From assembly GCF_020463795.1 (NCBI RefSeq), contig NZ_CP080025.1, positions 1,491,001 through 1,555,000 on the forward strand: a stretch of 64,000 bases of DNA, given 5' to 3'. Positions 25,972 through 35,399 of this stretch are shown here, one piece after another. The notes under the pieces were generated by a model. The model had not been told where the DNA came from, did no database searches, and worked only from the letters and a program-made list of their open reading frames with translations. The position numbers and the translations under genes are program-made. Source of the stretch: Echinicola marina (GTDB lineage Bacteria; Bacteroidota; Bacteroidia; Cytophagales; Cyclobacteriaceae). Within the stretch, counting starts at the first letter, position 1. Each line of letters starts with the position of its first letter.

Positions 25972-27576
25972 TTATTCGTTTTTTACTGACATTTCGTCTT
26001 TTTTCATCACATTGATCTGGCCTTTTCCCGCCCCATACAGACCATTTTTGAAGTTTCCATCACAAGCTTCCAGCATCATTTTTTTGAGCTGCTCCAATTT
26101 TTCCGGATTTTGCGATGCAAGGTCGTTTTCTTCTTTATAATCGTCGGGTAGGTAATAAAGCTCAAAGATATTCTTTCTAAGATATGACCTTATTTTCCAG
26201 CCATCTTTGGTGATTAAGGTGGGGCCTTCAAATGAAGAATGTACGATATAATCATGCTCTTTTTGCTCTCCAGTACCTAACAAGGTGCTTAGGAATGAGA
26301 TACCATCTGAACCGGTTTTATTTGCAAATCCAGTCAGTTCTGCAAGGGTAGGTAAAAAGTCATAATTGGTGACCAATAAGTCAGAAGTACTTCCTGGCTT
26401 TATTTTGCCCGGCCAGCGTACGATCAAAGGAACCTCAATGCCCCCTTGCAAGTTGCTTCTTTTCATTCCTGCGCGGCCATTATTGCCATCGAAGACATCA
26501 CCTGCCAGTTCACTGTAATACTTTCTTTCGAGATTGTCAAAGCGTTCCCTGGTTTGCATGTTAGTGTAAGGTTTCAATACCCGGTCTTTCATGCTGTAAT
26601 AAATTTCATGGCCATTGTCCGAAGTGAAAATTACCATGGTGTTTTCATCCATTCCATTTTTCTCCAGTTCGCTGAGGATCTGTCCGACATTGTCATCCAG
26701 CATTTTTACCATAGAGGCATATTCTTTTTCGATTTGTGTCAAGTCTTCCAATTTGGCGATTTCAGGATGAACTGCTGGGATAGACACAGGTCCATGGGGC
26801 AGTTGGGTGGGGAAGTAAAGGAAAAATGGTTGGTCTTTCTTTTCCCGGATAAAACCTAGGACTTTTTCCATGAACAGGTTTTGGGAATATACTTTCTTTC
26901 CTGTCATATCCCACCGTTCTCTGTAGGCTTCCTCAGTTTCCATTTCAATGCTCTTACCACCATTGATAAGGGTATTTCCAGGGATTTCTACTAGCTCACC
27001 ATTTTCAAAAAGAAAAGGCGGATAGAAACCATGTGCGCGCACATGGTCCAAATATCCTAAATAGTGGTCCCAGCCATGTCGCTTCATCTGCATATCTGAG
27101 GCCGAAAAACCCCATTCCAGCTTTCCAAACTGTGCAGTGGTATAACCCGCCTCTTGAGCCACTTGGCCGAGAAATACTTGGTCTTCGGGAATGGGACTGA
27201 GGACTGAATTGATCATGGATTCTATTTCTTCATGCTTGTATTTTCCTGTACTGATGTTTTCATAAAGTTTTGCATTAGTAATTTCAAACCCATCTTCATG
27301 ACAATCATGCAAGCCACTGATCAAGGCCGCCCTTGCTGGTGCACAAAGCATACTTCCGCTGGCATTGGTAAAGCGCATGCCTTCTGCTGCCAAACGGTCA
27401 ATATGAGGAGTGCTGATATATGGCTGGCCTTCATGACTAAGCAGCCCTTTTCCCAGATCATCTGCATAGATTAAGATGATATTGGGTTTTTCATTGTTTT
27501 TGGTCATTTTATCCTTACAGGAACTCACAATAAGGAATGATGCAATGACAAAAATGATTTGGGTTTTAATATTCAT
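25972..27576 (-). CDS. secreted Cys-type sulfatase, lipoprotein
   Basis: 534 residues. Lipoprotein signal ending LIVSSC (Cys 20). Sulfatase N-terminal domain: metal-binding IYADDLG (about 37-42), and the formylglycine site CAPAR (Cys 78 in MLCAPARAALISG, canonical CxPxR). Further ligands are seen in LPHGP and FTSDNGHE, and a C-terminal sub-domain includes LYYLPDDYKEENDLA. It needs oxidation of Cys 78 by an anaerobic maturase or FGE, not found here. It lies 26 nt behind a small membrane protein gene. Likely desulfates algal polysaccharides or glycosaminoglycan-like glycans; substrate unknown. Confidence 0.92.
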   Translation of the reverse strand: MNIKTQIIFVIASFLIVSSCKDKMTKNNEKPNIILIYADDLGKGLLSHEGQPYISTPHIDRLAAEGMRFTNASGSMLCAPARAALISGLHDCHEDGFEITNAKLYENISTGKYKHEEIESMINSVLSPIPEDQVFLGQVAQEAGYTTAQFGKLEWGFSASDMQMKRHGWDHYLGYLDHVRAHGFYPPFLFENGELVEIPGNTLINGGKSIEMETEEAYRERWDMTGKKVYSQNLFMEKVLGFIREKKDQPFFLYFPTQLPHGPVSIPAVHPEIAKLEDLTQIEKEYASMVKMLDDNVGQILSELEKNGMDENTMVIFTSDNGHEIYYSMKDRVLKPYTNMQTRERFDNLERKYYSELAGDVFDGNNGRAGMKRSNLQGGIEVPLIVRWPGKIKPGSTSDLLVTNYDFLPTLAELTGFANKTGSDGISFLSTLLGTGEQKEHDYIVHSSFEGPTLITKDGWKIRSYLRKNIFELYYLPDDYKEENDLASQNPEKLEQLKKMMLEACDGNFKNGLYGAGKGQINVMKKDEMSVKNE

Positions 27577-27602
27577 ATTGTATAGGATGATATAGAGTTG
27601 GC

Positions 27603-28109
27603 TTACCTTACTTTGACTTCAGAAACCAAGGCTGCTGGATCCAGGACTTTTTGTCTTTCTTCTGGACTGAGTGATAGCTCAGCGATAGTTTTCGATTGTG
27701 AGGGTTTATGAAGGAGGAAGATAATGATCAAAATGCCAGCAAGTCCCAGGAACAAGATGTCTGCACTGACAAAATAGGCCACGATAGCCATGATCGCAGG
27801 AACTTCCAGCATTGCGTATTTCAACACCAAAGCAGTAATATATCCAGTGAGCTTGTCCTTCAATGATTTACACTGTTTATGTTTAATCAATTGCTTCTTG
27901 AAATAGATGCCGCTGCCAAAAATGGAAGCTAATACAAGACTTGGAATCAGAAACTTTAGAAAAAGATGAAAACTTTCATTGGGATGTTCAGGTAGTTCTG
28001 CCAAAAAGTAGGCGGCGGTAAAGAAGGCGATTTGCGTGATCAGTAACATGTTATAAAGAATAGACATGTTTTTGAAATACTCTTTCGATGATTGGGCCTG
28101 TGTACGCAT
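27603..28109 (-). CDS. hypothetical four-helix integral membrane protein
   Basis: 168 residues with about four membrane segments (MLLITQIAFFTAAYFLAEL, FLIPSLVLASIFGSGIYF, and a paired long stretch from ALVLKYAML to ILIIIFLLH), and a soluble acidic C-terminal tail (SLSPEERQKVLDPA). It has no known catalytic motif. It is followed by the sulfatase gene with a 26-nt gap. Family not recognised. Confidence 0.75.
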   Translation of the reverse strand: MRTQAQSSKEYFKNMSILYNMLLITQIAFFTAAYFLAELPEHPNESFHLFLKFLIPSLVLASIFGSGIYFKKQLIKHKQCKSLKDKLTGYITALVLKYAMLEVPAIMAIVAYFVSADILFLGLAGILIIIFLLHKPSQSKTIAELSLSPEERQKVLDPAALVSEVKVR

Positions 28110-28299
28110 ATGAATTAGCTAGTCAGTTCTTTTGAAAAATAATATTAAGTATAAATTTATAAACTAACTAGATGGTGCATAGTCTACAGCCCAGATAGGA
28201 TAATTGTTGATAGATTTTGAGCAAAATTATATGGAAACTGCGTGAGAGTTTACTGAAACAGTGCTTTTTATTAGAGAAAACTTTTGGGGAGATTTCATT

Positions 28300-28608
28300 T
28301 CAGAAGCTGTAAGCCAGCATACTGATCACTATGGCCAAAATGCTTATTCGTAGGTTTTTGGCCAATGCTGCCCATATACATATAGCAGTAGTTAACATAT
28401 GTTTAATAGAAGAGAATTGTTGTGATGCCTGATAGTCTGACCAAGATCCTTTTCCTTCGTAGTAATAAAAAGTATCCATTTCAAAGAGCTCAGGAGTATT
28501 CAAGTATTCGGCAAAAGCATACAAGAAAAATACCAAGGAAACCATACCCAGGGCGAGTACTAATGGAACCAGGTAATGTTGGTTAAACTGCTGTGTTCTT
28601 GTTTTCAT
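28300..28608 (-). CDS. small membrane protein of the iron-uptake block
   Basis: 102 residues with about three hydrophobic segments (YLVPLVLALGMVSLVFFLYA, MLTTAICIWAALA, ISILAIVISMLAYSF). Its ATG lies 2 nt from the stop of the PepSY gene, so translation is probably coupled. Family not recognised; its position suggests an accessory to the PepSY/siderophore system. Confidence 0.72.
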   Translation of the reverse strand: MKTRTQQFNQHYLVPLVLALGMVSLVFFLYAFAEYLNTPELFEMDTFYYYEGKGSWSDYQASQQFSSIKHMLTTAICIWAALAKNLRISILAIVISMLAYSF

Positions 28609-28610
28609 AT

Positions 28611-29924
28611 TTAGCTGCGTAGACTTTTTGATGGCTTCAATTTACGTAAAAGCATTATTCCTAAGCTTTTTATGATAAATATCAAAAGTGATCCATACAC
28701 TAAGCTAGTGACGATCAGGGAGGGGATTCCTATGCCGTAATGCATGCTTAAGATGGCGGTGACCACCAAGAAGGATAGCATGCCCAAAGACCATTTTGTC
28801 AGTGTCGTACTGATGGGTTGGGGATTGCTTGCTTTCTGCTTTTTGGTGCGCTCTAAGTAAATGATAAAGCCACTCAAGGAGAGGTAGGCAGAACAGAGTG
28901 CCAGAAAACAGTACAATAATTTCAAAGGAAGTCCTGCAAAGTCCCCAAAATGAAATGACTCCTGTACAAAGAACAGTTTGTCCCCAAAGTCCTGTTCGCT
29001 GATATTGTACCGATGTAGTTGGCGATAATCAGCCTTGTCCAAGACTAATTTATTGGTTCTTCTTTCATAGGTCTGGCCTTTTACATTTCCATAAATATGG
29101 ATTAGAGCTTCTCCATTAGTCGTAGGGCGGATATTCCAAGGCTGCATTTCTGGGAATTCTTCCTGGATTCTATTCATTATTAGATCATAATCCAAAGGAA
29201 ACACCGTGTCATCAGCTTTGCTAAGGGGCTTTTCATGTCTGATATAACTATTGGGCAGTTCCATGTCTGCGGCTTGCATCAAGTATGCCTGCAAGCCTAG
29301 CCAGGCACCAGTAACGGCGATTACGAAGTTAAATACCAAGGTGGCCACACCAATCATTTTGTGGATGTCTCCTTGAGTGATTCGGGTGTTTTTTTTACGG
29401 ATTTCACCAAAGGCATGTGTTTTCATGAATTTTCCATAAATAAGGAAGCCCGTTAGGGTAGAAATCAATAGGGCAATTCCTGCCAATCCAACGATTTGCC
29501 TGCCATATTCTGCTTCATAAAACCGGACATGGATATTCCTGAGGTAATAGCTGAAAGACTCAAAATAGTTTCTTTGACCTAGAATTTCTCCGGTGTAGGG
29601 GTTGATATAGACCTCCCAAAACATGGGGTATAAGTCTTGGGCTTCTTTGGGTTTAAGGCGGATGTTCCAGGTGTCGACGTAAGCCTTTGGTAGTTCCACC
29701 TCAAAAAGGTTTTTGTCCGGATTGGCGGCCAAGGCCTTATTCACTGCCTCAGTCAAGGAAACGGTCTTGGATTGCTTTTCTACTTTGGTCAGATGGGGAT
29801 TGAGTGCCCTGTCTATTTCGGGACGAAACAAGGCTGCTGCACCAGTGATGCACAGAAAGGCAATCACCACGCCGGTATATAGGCCCAGCCAATTATGAAT
29901 CCGCCAAAGTAGTTTTGTATCCAT
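28611..29924 (-). CDS. PepSY-associated transmembrane protein (ferric-siderophore reductase-like)
   Basis: 437 residues. It begins LLWRIHNWLGLYTGVVIAFL, the first of about four or five membrane helices. Two PepSY-type periplasmic segments follow (NPYTGEILGQRNYFESF, RRTNKLVLDKADYRQLHRYN), with conserved His residues in helices (RNIHVRFYE, ESFHFGDFAG, QGDIHKMIG) typical of the PiuB-like haem-binding group. Such proteins are encoded with siderophore receptors and may reduce the ferric complex in the periplasm. It lies 70 nt downstream of the receptor, separated by a terminator-like hairpin that could lower its expression. Confidence 0.88.
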   Translation of the reverse strand: MDTKLLWRIHNWLGLYTGVVIAFLCITGAAALFRPEIDRALNPHLTKVEKQSKTVSLTEAVNKALAANPDKNLFEVELPKAYVDTWNIRLKPKEAQDLYPMFWEVYINPYTGEILGQRNYFESFSYYLRNIHVRFYEAEYGRQIVGLAGIALLISTLTGFLIYGKFMKTHAFGEIRKKNTRITQGDIHKMIGVATLVFNFVIAVTGAWLGLQAYLMQAADMELPNSYIRHEKPLSKADDTVFPLDYDLIMNRIQEEFPEMQPWNIRPTTNGEALIHIYGNVKGQTYERRTNKLVLDKADYRQLHRYNISEQDFGDKLFFVQESFHFGDFAGLPLKLLYCFLALCSAYLSLSGFIIYLERTKKQKASNPQPISTTLTKWSLGMLSFLVVTAILSMHYGIGIPSLIVTSLVYGSLLIFIIKSLGIMLLRKLKPSKSLRS

Positions 29925-29936
29925 ATTTATAAACCC

Positions 29937-29967
29937 AAAAAACTTCCGGTGATTATCCGGAAGTTTT
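29937..29967 (-). terminator. intra-operon terminator/attenuator between receptor and PepSY gene
   Basis: 11-bp stem AAAACTTCCGG / CCGGAAGTTTT with a 7-nt loop, followed on the minus strand by TTTTTT. It would reduce read-through from the siderophore receptor into the PepSY gene. Confidence 0.8.
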
Positions 29968-29994
29968 AAATGTTATTGTTCTATTTATTTTTAA

Positions 29995-32457
29995 TTAGAA
30001 GACATAAGAAATGGTGGTCATTACATTCCTAGGTGCACCAGGGAAGGCTCTCAAGTAGTCATATCCACCTACCCAATGTTTTTTATCCAGTACATTGTTG
30101 ATGTTCATTTGGATCTGGAATTTTTTCATTTTGTAATAGAGTGCAGCATCTACTAATTGATAGGAAGGAAAAACTGGCGGTTCTGCAGTTGACCCTAGTG
30201 AACCATATCTTTCTGTTACAAAGTTGGCGCCCAATCCAAATCCAAGCCCCTTAAAAGAACCATCGCTAATGATGTATTTGGTCCAGATATTTCCTGCATG
30301 TTTTGGGGCATTGGGTTTTTGTCTTCCGATTAGGTTTTCATCATCACTTTCTTCAATGGTCGCTTCATTAAAGGAATAGTTGGCCACTAAGCTCCAGTTA
30401 TCAGTGATTTTTCCAGCAAGGTCCAGTTCAAAACCTTGGGAAACATCTTTTCCAGTTTGCATTAGCAGATCAGGGTTTCCTGGTTCATTGGCATTGTAAA
30501 GCGCACCTTTTTCGGTAAGGTAGTAAAGGGCAACAGAGGCGCTCAATCTACCTTCAAACCAATCGCTCTTTGCACCAATTTCTTTTAATTCACTGGTCAA
30601 AGGATCAAAAGGCCCTCCAGCAAGTGGGTCGTTGATTACACTGGCTGTTTGTGGTTGATAGCCTTGTACATAAGTACCATAAAGGTTGATATTAGTATTA
30701 AGTTCATAGACCAAACCCACTCTTGGAATCAGGGCGTTTTGGGTGACTTTTTCCTCATCTTCACTTTTGTAATTGAGTACATCCGTATAATATTCCTGTC
30801 TTAAGCCCAAAAGTACCTGTAGTTTACCTATGGTGGCTTGCTCTTGAATATAAATTCCGTTGGAGTAAAGCTGTGATTGGGCGAAAATATTAGTGCTGTA
30901 CAGGTATTTGCTGATATCCCTGATCTGATTGGCAAATGGGTCGGTCAGATCAAAATGCGGTACTACAGGGATAGGGTTTCCATCCGCATCTAAAGCATAT
31001 TGGTCTTTATTGGCAGGGTTATAAGAATTGGTGGCGCCACTTCCGTCGGCCAATAAATATCCTCTGGCTTGTATCTGTGAACCGCCTGGGTGAAGTACTT
31101 GCTGGAAGTAGTCATAGCCCAATAGCATTTTATGACTGACACTTCCTGTATTGAAATTGTAGTTGAAGTAGTTGTTGAAGTTATTATTGCTCCAACTTCT
31201 TTTTCTGATAGACATCCTCATTTCCACTTTTTCTGGATCTAGGCTGCCATCGCCAAGGGCGGCATATTTATTATTGCTTCTGTGTTCCAAGAGATCTTCC
31301 TGATAGTTGGATCTCATAAAGATGGAGTTAAAGCTCAGGCCTTCTGTAAATTCATGACGAAGGGAGATGGTGGCATTGACACTTTCTTCCTTTAAATAAT
31401 CATTGGCGGCATTCAGGGCCTTTGTAGTTGGTACGGAATAGAGGTTTCCATCACCAAAAACCGCCTGACCTCTGTCCAGTCTACCGTCTGAGTTTTGGTA
31501 AACGATATCCAGGTTAAGTCTGGTTTTATCAGAAGGCAGGAAGGAGAATGAAGGGGCTACAACAAAGTTTTTGTCATATTGTAAATCCCGGAAATTACCG
31601 GAGTTTTCATAACCTAAGTTTAGACGGTACAGCAAGGTCCTGTCTTCGGTCATTGGACCGGTGAAGTCTCCCAAGACCCGGAAAGTATTGAAGCTTCCTA
31701 CTGTGGAGGTGATGGACTGTCTTGATTCAGTCAGCGGTTTTTTGGTTACTCTATTGATGGTGCCACCGGCAGAAGCATTGCCAAAGAGGGCTGAAGCAGG
31801 GCCTTTGATGACTTCCACTCTTTCAATATGAGGGATCAGCTGTTGTTTCCAAAAGCTGGTAAATGCACGCATGCCATTCACCAAATTGCCTGATATATCT
31901 TGTCCCTTGATACGGTGGCCGCGGATCGTGATATCATTATAAAAAGTAAATTGATTTACGCCACTGATGTTTTTTACTACGTCATTTACCCTAAAGGCAC
32001 CTTGGTCCAAGGCCAATTCCTTGGTGACATAGCCTATGGATTGGGGAACATTTTTGATGGGGGTGGAAGACTTAGTACCTATAAAGGAACTGGTGTTCTT
32101 ATAACTGGTTTCTGCTCTACCAAGGATTTCCACCGTTTGAAGTTCCAATTCTCCTTCACTTAGGCTAATATCAATTTGAGTGGTTTTACCCGCGTTGATT
32201 TGTATTTGTCGGGTCAATGATTCGTAAGCGAATGAACTGAATTTGACGGTTTGTGGCCCTGTTGGAACATTGTCGAAATGGAATTTTCCATTTTTGTCCG
32301 TTAAAGCTCCCAAGTCAGTACCTTCTATCAATACATTGATGTACTCGATTTTTTTTCCTTTTTCATCGGTGACTGTTCCTTCTAGCTGGCCGGTTTGTGC
32401 CATAACCAATGAATATAGGCATACAAATAGGGTGAATAGTAAACCTTTTTTCATCAT
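29995..32457 (-). CDS. TonB-dependent siderophore receptor
   Basis: 820 residues. Signal peptide to about residue 20 (LYSLVMAQ), carboxypeptidase-regulatory-like domain (LEGTVTDEKGKKIEYI... to about 100), a TonB-box-like LQTVEILGRAE, then the plug with SSTPIKNVPQSIGYVTKEL and VEVIKGPASALFGNASAGG. The phrase KNVPQSIGYVT is diagnostic of the ferric-siderophore/FhuE-FpvA group. The barrel ends with MTTISYVF, a terminal aromatic. The PepSY and small membrane protein genes follow. Two copies of a candidate iron operator lie in the leader. Confidence 0.94.
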   Translation of the reverse strand: MMKKGLLFTLFVCLYSLVMAQTGQLEGTVTDEKGKKIEYINVLIEGTDLGALTDKNGKFHFDNVPTGPQTVKFSSFAYESLTRQIQINAGKTTQIDISLSEGELELQTVEILGRAETSYKNTSSFIGTKSSTPIKNVPQSIGYVTKELALDQGAFRVNDVVKNISGVNQFTFYNDITIRGHRIKGQDISGNLVNGMRAFTSFWKQQLIPHIERVEVIKGPASALFGNASAGGTINRVTKKPLTESRQSITSTVGSFNTFRVLGDFTGPMTEDRTLLYRLNLGYENSGNFRDLQYDKNFVVAPSFSFLPSDKTRLNLDIVYQNSDGRLDRGQAVFGDGNLYSVPTTKALNAANDYLKEESVNATISLRHEFTEGLSFNSIFMRSNYQEDLLEHRSNNKYAALGDGSLDPEKVEMRMSIRKRSWSNNNFNNYFNYNFNTGSVSHKMLLGYDYFQQVLHPGGSQIQARGYLLADGSGATNSYNPANKDQYALDADGNPIPVVPHFDLTDPFANQIRDISKYLYSTNIFAQSQLYSNGIYIQEQATIGKLQVLLGLRQEYYTDVLNYKSEDEEKVTQNALIPRVGLVYELNTNINLYGTYVQGYQPQTASVINDPLAGGPFDPLTSELKEIGAKSDWFEGRLSASVALYYLTEKGALYNANEPGNPDLLMQTGKDVSQGFELDLAGKITDNWSLVANYSFNEATIEESDDENLIGRQKPNAPKHAGNIWTKYIISDGSFKGLGFGLGANFVTERYGSLGSTAEPPVFPSYQLVDAALYYKMKKFQIQMNINNVLDKKHWVGGYDYLRAFPGAPRNVMTTISYVF

Positions 32458-32465
32458 AGATTCTA

Positions 32466-32482
32466 TTTAGACTAATTCTTAA
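32466..32482. promoter_or_regulatory. candidate iron-responsive operator, proximal copy
   Basis: TTTAGACTAATTCTTAA, a partial dyad (TTTAGA ... TTCTTAA), 9 nt upstream of the receptor ATG. It nearly repeats at 32535-32552. Fur-type control is inferred from the gene function, not shown. Confidence 0.4.
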
Positions 32483-32534
32483 TGAGGGCAAAATTAAATC
32501 CGATTTGACTGTCTGACAAGGATTTTTTGATTTA

Positions 32535-32552
32535 TTTAGATTTATTCTTATT
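32535..32552. promoter_or_regulatory. candidate iron-responsive operator, distal copy
   Basis: TTTAGATTTATTCTTATT shares TTTAGAYTWATTCTTA with the proximal copy; it lies about 78 nt upstream of the receptor start. Confidence 0.4.
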
Positions 32553-32759
32553 AATGATAGTCTAAGCTATTACTTTTTTCAGTTCCTTCTTAGCTACGAG
32601 CCTTTGGATTTTAAGAGGATGACGGCTTTCTCTTTGTTGATCAAGCTAAAAGTGAATATCAGTCTGTGCCTATTTGCTGAGCAGGATATCCCAGAATTGA
32701 TTTGGGATTAGAAATGCGAAAAAATTTACTCCTGATTTCTACGGGAAAAGGATTAAAAA

Positions 32760-32822
32760 ATAGAAGATGCTGTCCCAAAAGCTCCTATCATAACAATGGA
32801 AGCAATAAATGGACAGCATCTT
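32760..32822 (-). terminator. terminator of the META-domain lipoprotein gene
   Basis: 12-bp stem AAGATGCTGTCC / GGACAGCATCTT with a 35-nt loop; on the minus strand it is followed by CTATTTTTT. Confidence 0.65.
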
Positions 32823-32839
32823 TTTATTTATCGTTTGGG

Positions 32840-33607
32840 TTAGTCGATTTTTCTAAACACCAATTCATTGTCACGATTACAGAGCCGTAACTTGCCTTCT
32901 TGAATTTGGTAGGTGTATTCTTGGTCATTGATTTTAGCAGTGAAAATTCCTTCTTCCTCCATTTTTGGGCAGGCCATCATGGTAGAAAGTGCCTTTCCGA
33001 ATTTGATCTTTTGATCTCCCAAGCTGAAAGAGCCATTTATCCTGTTGCATCCGCCAAAGCCATAGAAGCGATTTTCCCTTAGATTAAATTCTATATTGGG
33101 AGCTTTGCCTCCTTCAAATAGCTTTTCTCCATTGATACTTTCCAATGCCCAGATATCATTCAGCCTATAGTCGCCTTGATAGTTTCCACAGCCACGGTAT
33201 TCTTGGTATTCATTTTCTGATTTCAGCTTGGTTTGGATACTTACTTGGTAGTCAGATTCCTTGTCGGCCATGGTGTCTTGGCATTTGCTTCGGATAATGG
33301 TGACATATAAACTGCCTTTTTCTGTTTCTGCTCTATAACTAAGACCATTGACATCCTGTATGCGGATAGGCTCCGGAACAGGAGTGATGATTTCATATCC
33401 AGAAAGGGTGTTGAAAACCATTTTCTTGTCAAAATCTATCTTCAGTGACCAGAAAGGCTCATTGCCGCTGGCTTTGAAGTCGATATTGAAATCCTTGTCT
33501 TGTACGCTCATTTCTTGATTGTTTTCGCTTTTTGCCGGGATGTTCTTTTTGGAGCAGGAGGCCATGCCCAAAAGGCAGAAAAAACTTAAATAAATTACCT
33601 TTTTCAT
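32840..33607 (-). CDS. lipoprotein with COG3650-like and META (HslJ-like) domains
   Basis: 255 residues from the ATG at 33607; an upstream start at 33652 adds 15 residues before the lipoprotein signal MKKVIYLSFFCLLGMASC and is rejected. The first domain has the FKASGNEPFWSLKID phrase of COG3650 lipoproteins (about 45-140); the second is a META domain with WALESINGEKL, FYGFGGCNRINGSFS and LSTMMACPKMEEE. META domains occur in HslJ (heat and novobiocin response). It is transcribed alone and ends with a hairpin. Probably an envelope stress protein (inference). Confidence 0.85.
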   Translation of the reverse strand: MKKVIYLSFFCLLGMASCSKKNIPAKSENNQEMSVQDKDFNIDFKASGNEPFWSLKIDFDKKMVFNTLSGYEIITPVPEPIRIQDVNGLSYRAETEKGSLYVTIIRSKCQDTMADKESDYQVSIQTKLKSENEYQEYRGCGNYQGDYRLNDIWALESINGEKLFEGGKAPNIEFNLRENRFYGFGGCNRINGSFSLGDQKIKFGKALSTMMACPKMEEEGIFTAKINDQEYTYQIQEGKLRLCNRDNELVFRKID

Positions 33608-33969
33608 AATGCTATACTTTGTCTTTATGACGATACGCAAAACTTGAACCAAATGCTACGCTAAGTTGGTTTTGGACCTTGTGAAAGATTGTTAAATATG
33701 GTGCCAGGATCTTGTTAGACTTCTGCTTGTCTTGGATTTGTGTCAAAACGAAGGAATATATAAACGTGGGAATGCCCCATAAATGGAGGAAATCTCACAG
33801 GGATAATTGCAAGGGAAATGATATATTGATCATGTATCAATTCATTTATATAGATTTTTAGTCATGGTTAATTGGTTGTTGAATTAGTTGGTTTTTTGTC
33901 CAAAATCATCTCTTTTATTTTTATATTTCATTTTTTGAAAAATTCATTCATAATAACCTAAATGATCAT
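33608..33969. other. divergent intergenic region upstream of trpB2
   Basis: 362 bases, AT-rich near 33970, between divergent genes. Must hold both promoters. I see no riboswitch, attenuator peptide or clear TAnnTTTG box. Confidence 0.4.
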
Positions 33970-35334
33970 ATGAAAAACCGTAAAATTCTTCTTAGTGAAA
34001 GTGAAATCCCAGATAAGTGGTATAATATCGTTGCTGATATGCCCAATAAGCCACTACCACCGCTTCATCCTGTGACCAAAGAGCCAATTGGTCCTGAAGC
34101 ATTGGCAGACTTATTTCCTGAAGAACTCATCAAACAAGAAGTTACTACTGAAAAGTGGGTAGATATTCCAGATGAGGTAAGAAATATTTATTCCATTTGG
34201 AGACCAACGCCAATGTATAGGGCCTATGGCTTGGAAAAGGCTTTGGATACACCTGCTAAAATATATTATAAATATGAAGGTGTGAGCCCATCTGGTTCTC
34301 ACAAACCTAATACTGCTGTTCCTCAAGCTTACTACAATAAGCAAGCAGGCGTCAAAAGAATAACTACTGAGACCGGTGCTGGACAGTGGGGAAGTGCCTT
34401 AAGTTTTGCTTGTAAACACTTTGATATAGACTGTGAGGTGTATATGGTGAGGTTATCCTATGATCATAAGCCATACAGAAAAGTGATGATGAATACCTGG
34501 GGAGCAAAGGTTTTTCCATCTCCTTCTGAGGCTACAGAAGTGGGCAAGAAGATTTTGGAGAAGGACCCTAATACTTCAGGTTCTTTGGGGATTGCCATTT
34601 CTGAGGCCATTGAACGCGCTGTAACAGATCCTGAAACTAAATATGCTCTGGGAAGTGTGCTCAACCATGTAAAGCTTCATCAGACTATCATTGGCCTGGA
34701 AGCTGTGAAGCAAATGGAAAAAGCAGGAGATATGCCGGATATTGTGATTGCGCCTTTTGGCGGTGGATCCAATTTTGCCGGCTTGGCCTTCCCTTTTTTA
34801 AGGCTGAATTTGGAAGAGGGGAAAAATATACGCTGTATTGCCAGTGAGCCTACTTCCTGTCCAAAATTGACCAAAGGGGTGTTCAGGTACGACTTTGGGG
34901 ATAATGTAGGAATGACGCCACTTTTGCCCATGTACACCTTGGGCCATAATTTTGTTCCGGCGCCTATCCATGCCGGTGGATTGAGATATCACGGGGCAGG
35001 GGTGATTGTAAGCCAATTGCTAAGAGATCAATTGATAGAAGCGAGTGCCCATGATAATATAGAAGTATTTGAAGCAGGTGTAACTTTTGCCCAAGCTGAA
35101 GGGATTATCCCTGCTCCTGAAGCGACACATGGAATAGCGACTGCCATCAAGGAAGCTCAAAAATGTAAGGAAGAAGGTGTCTCTAAAACCATTCTTTTCA
35201 ATCTCTGTGGCCATGGGAATTTTGATATGAAAGCCTATGAAGATTATTTTGCCGGAAAGATCGTCAAGCACGAATTAAGTGATGAGGATATCCAAAAATC
35301 CTTAGCTGAATTAGATACCCCTTTGATCTCATAA
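33970..35334 (+). CDS. trpB: tryptophan synthase beta chain, TrpB2 type
   Basis: 454 residues, longer than TrpB1 (about 400), with the N-terminal extension (PDKWYNIVADMPNKPLPPLHP) that marks TrpB2. The PLP lysine is K112 in SGSHKPNTA, the catalytic Glu is in ETGAGQWGSA, and the phosphate-binding loop is GGGSNF (in IAPFGGGSNFAG). No trpA or other trp gene is adjacent; TrpB2 proteins often act without TrpA, for example condensing indole with serine to salvage indole. It ends with a strong terminator, so it is a separate unit from the sulfatase that follows. Confidence 0.93.
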   Translation: MKNRKILLSESEIPDKWYNIVADMPNKPLPPLHPVTKEPIGPEALADLFPEELIKQEVTTEKWVDIPDEVRNIYSIWRPTPMYRAYGLEKALDTPAKIYYKYEGVSPSGSHKPNTAVPQAYYNKQAGVKRITTETGAGQWGSALSFACKHFDIDCEVYMVRLSYDHKPYRKVMMNTWGAKVFPSPSEATEVGKKILEKDPNTSGSLGIAISEAIERAVTDPETKYALGSVLNHVKLHQTIIGLEAVKQMEKAGDMPDIVIAPFGGGSNFAGLAFPFLRLNLEEGKNIRCIASEPTSCPKLTKGVFRYDFGDNVGMTPLLPMYTLGHNFVPAPIHAGGLRYHGAGVIVSQLLRDQLIEASAHDNIEVFEAGVTFAQAEGIIPAPEATHGIATAIKEAQKCKEEGVSKTILFNLCGHGNFDMKAYEDYFAGKIVKHELSDEDIQKSLAELDTPLIS

Positions 35335-35341
35335 TTGACCT

Positions 35342-35376
35342 TTTGGAGCCTTATAATTAAGGCTCCAAATTTTTAT
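35342..35376 (+). terminator. terminator of trpB2
   Basis: 11-bp stem TTTGGAGCCTT / AAGGCTCCAAA with a 6-nt loop, followed by TTTTTATTT, between trpB2 and the sulfatase. Confidence 0.88.
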
Positions 35377-35399
35377 TTCCATCGCCAAAACAAGTAACA

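Larger units (their letters stand above)
32458..32839. other. regulatory leader and terminator region between two minus-strand genes
   Basis: 382 bases holding the receptor leader (with operators at 32466 and 32535) and, nearest 32840, the hairpin at 32760-32822 that ends the META gene. A 62-codon plus-strand frame here looks accidental. Confidence 0.5.

Noticed and set aside
32702-32890. 62-codon plus-strand frame
   Set aside because: Overlaps the terminator hairpin and the end of the META-domain gene; no signal or homology.
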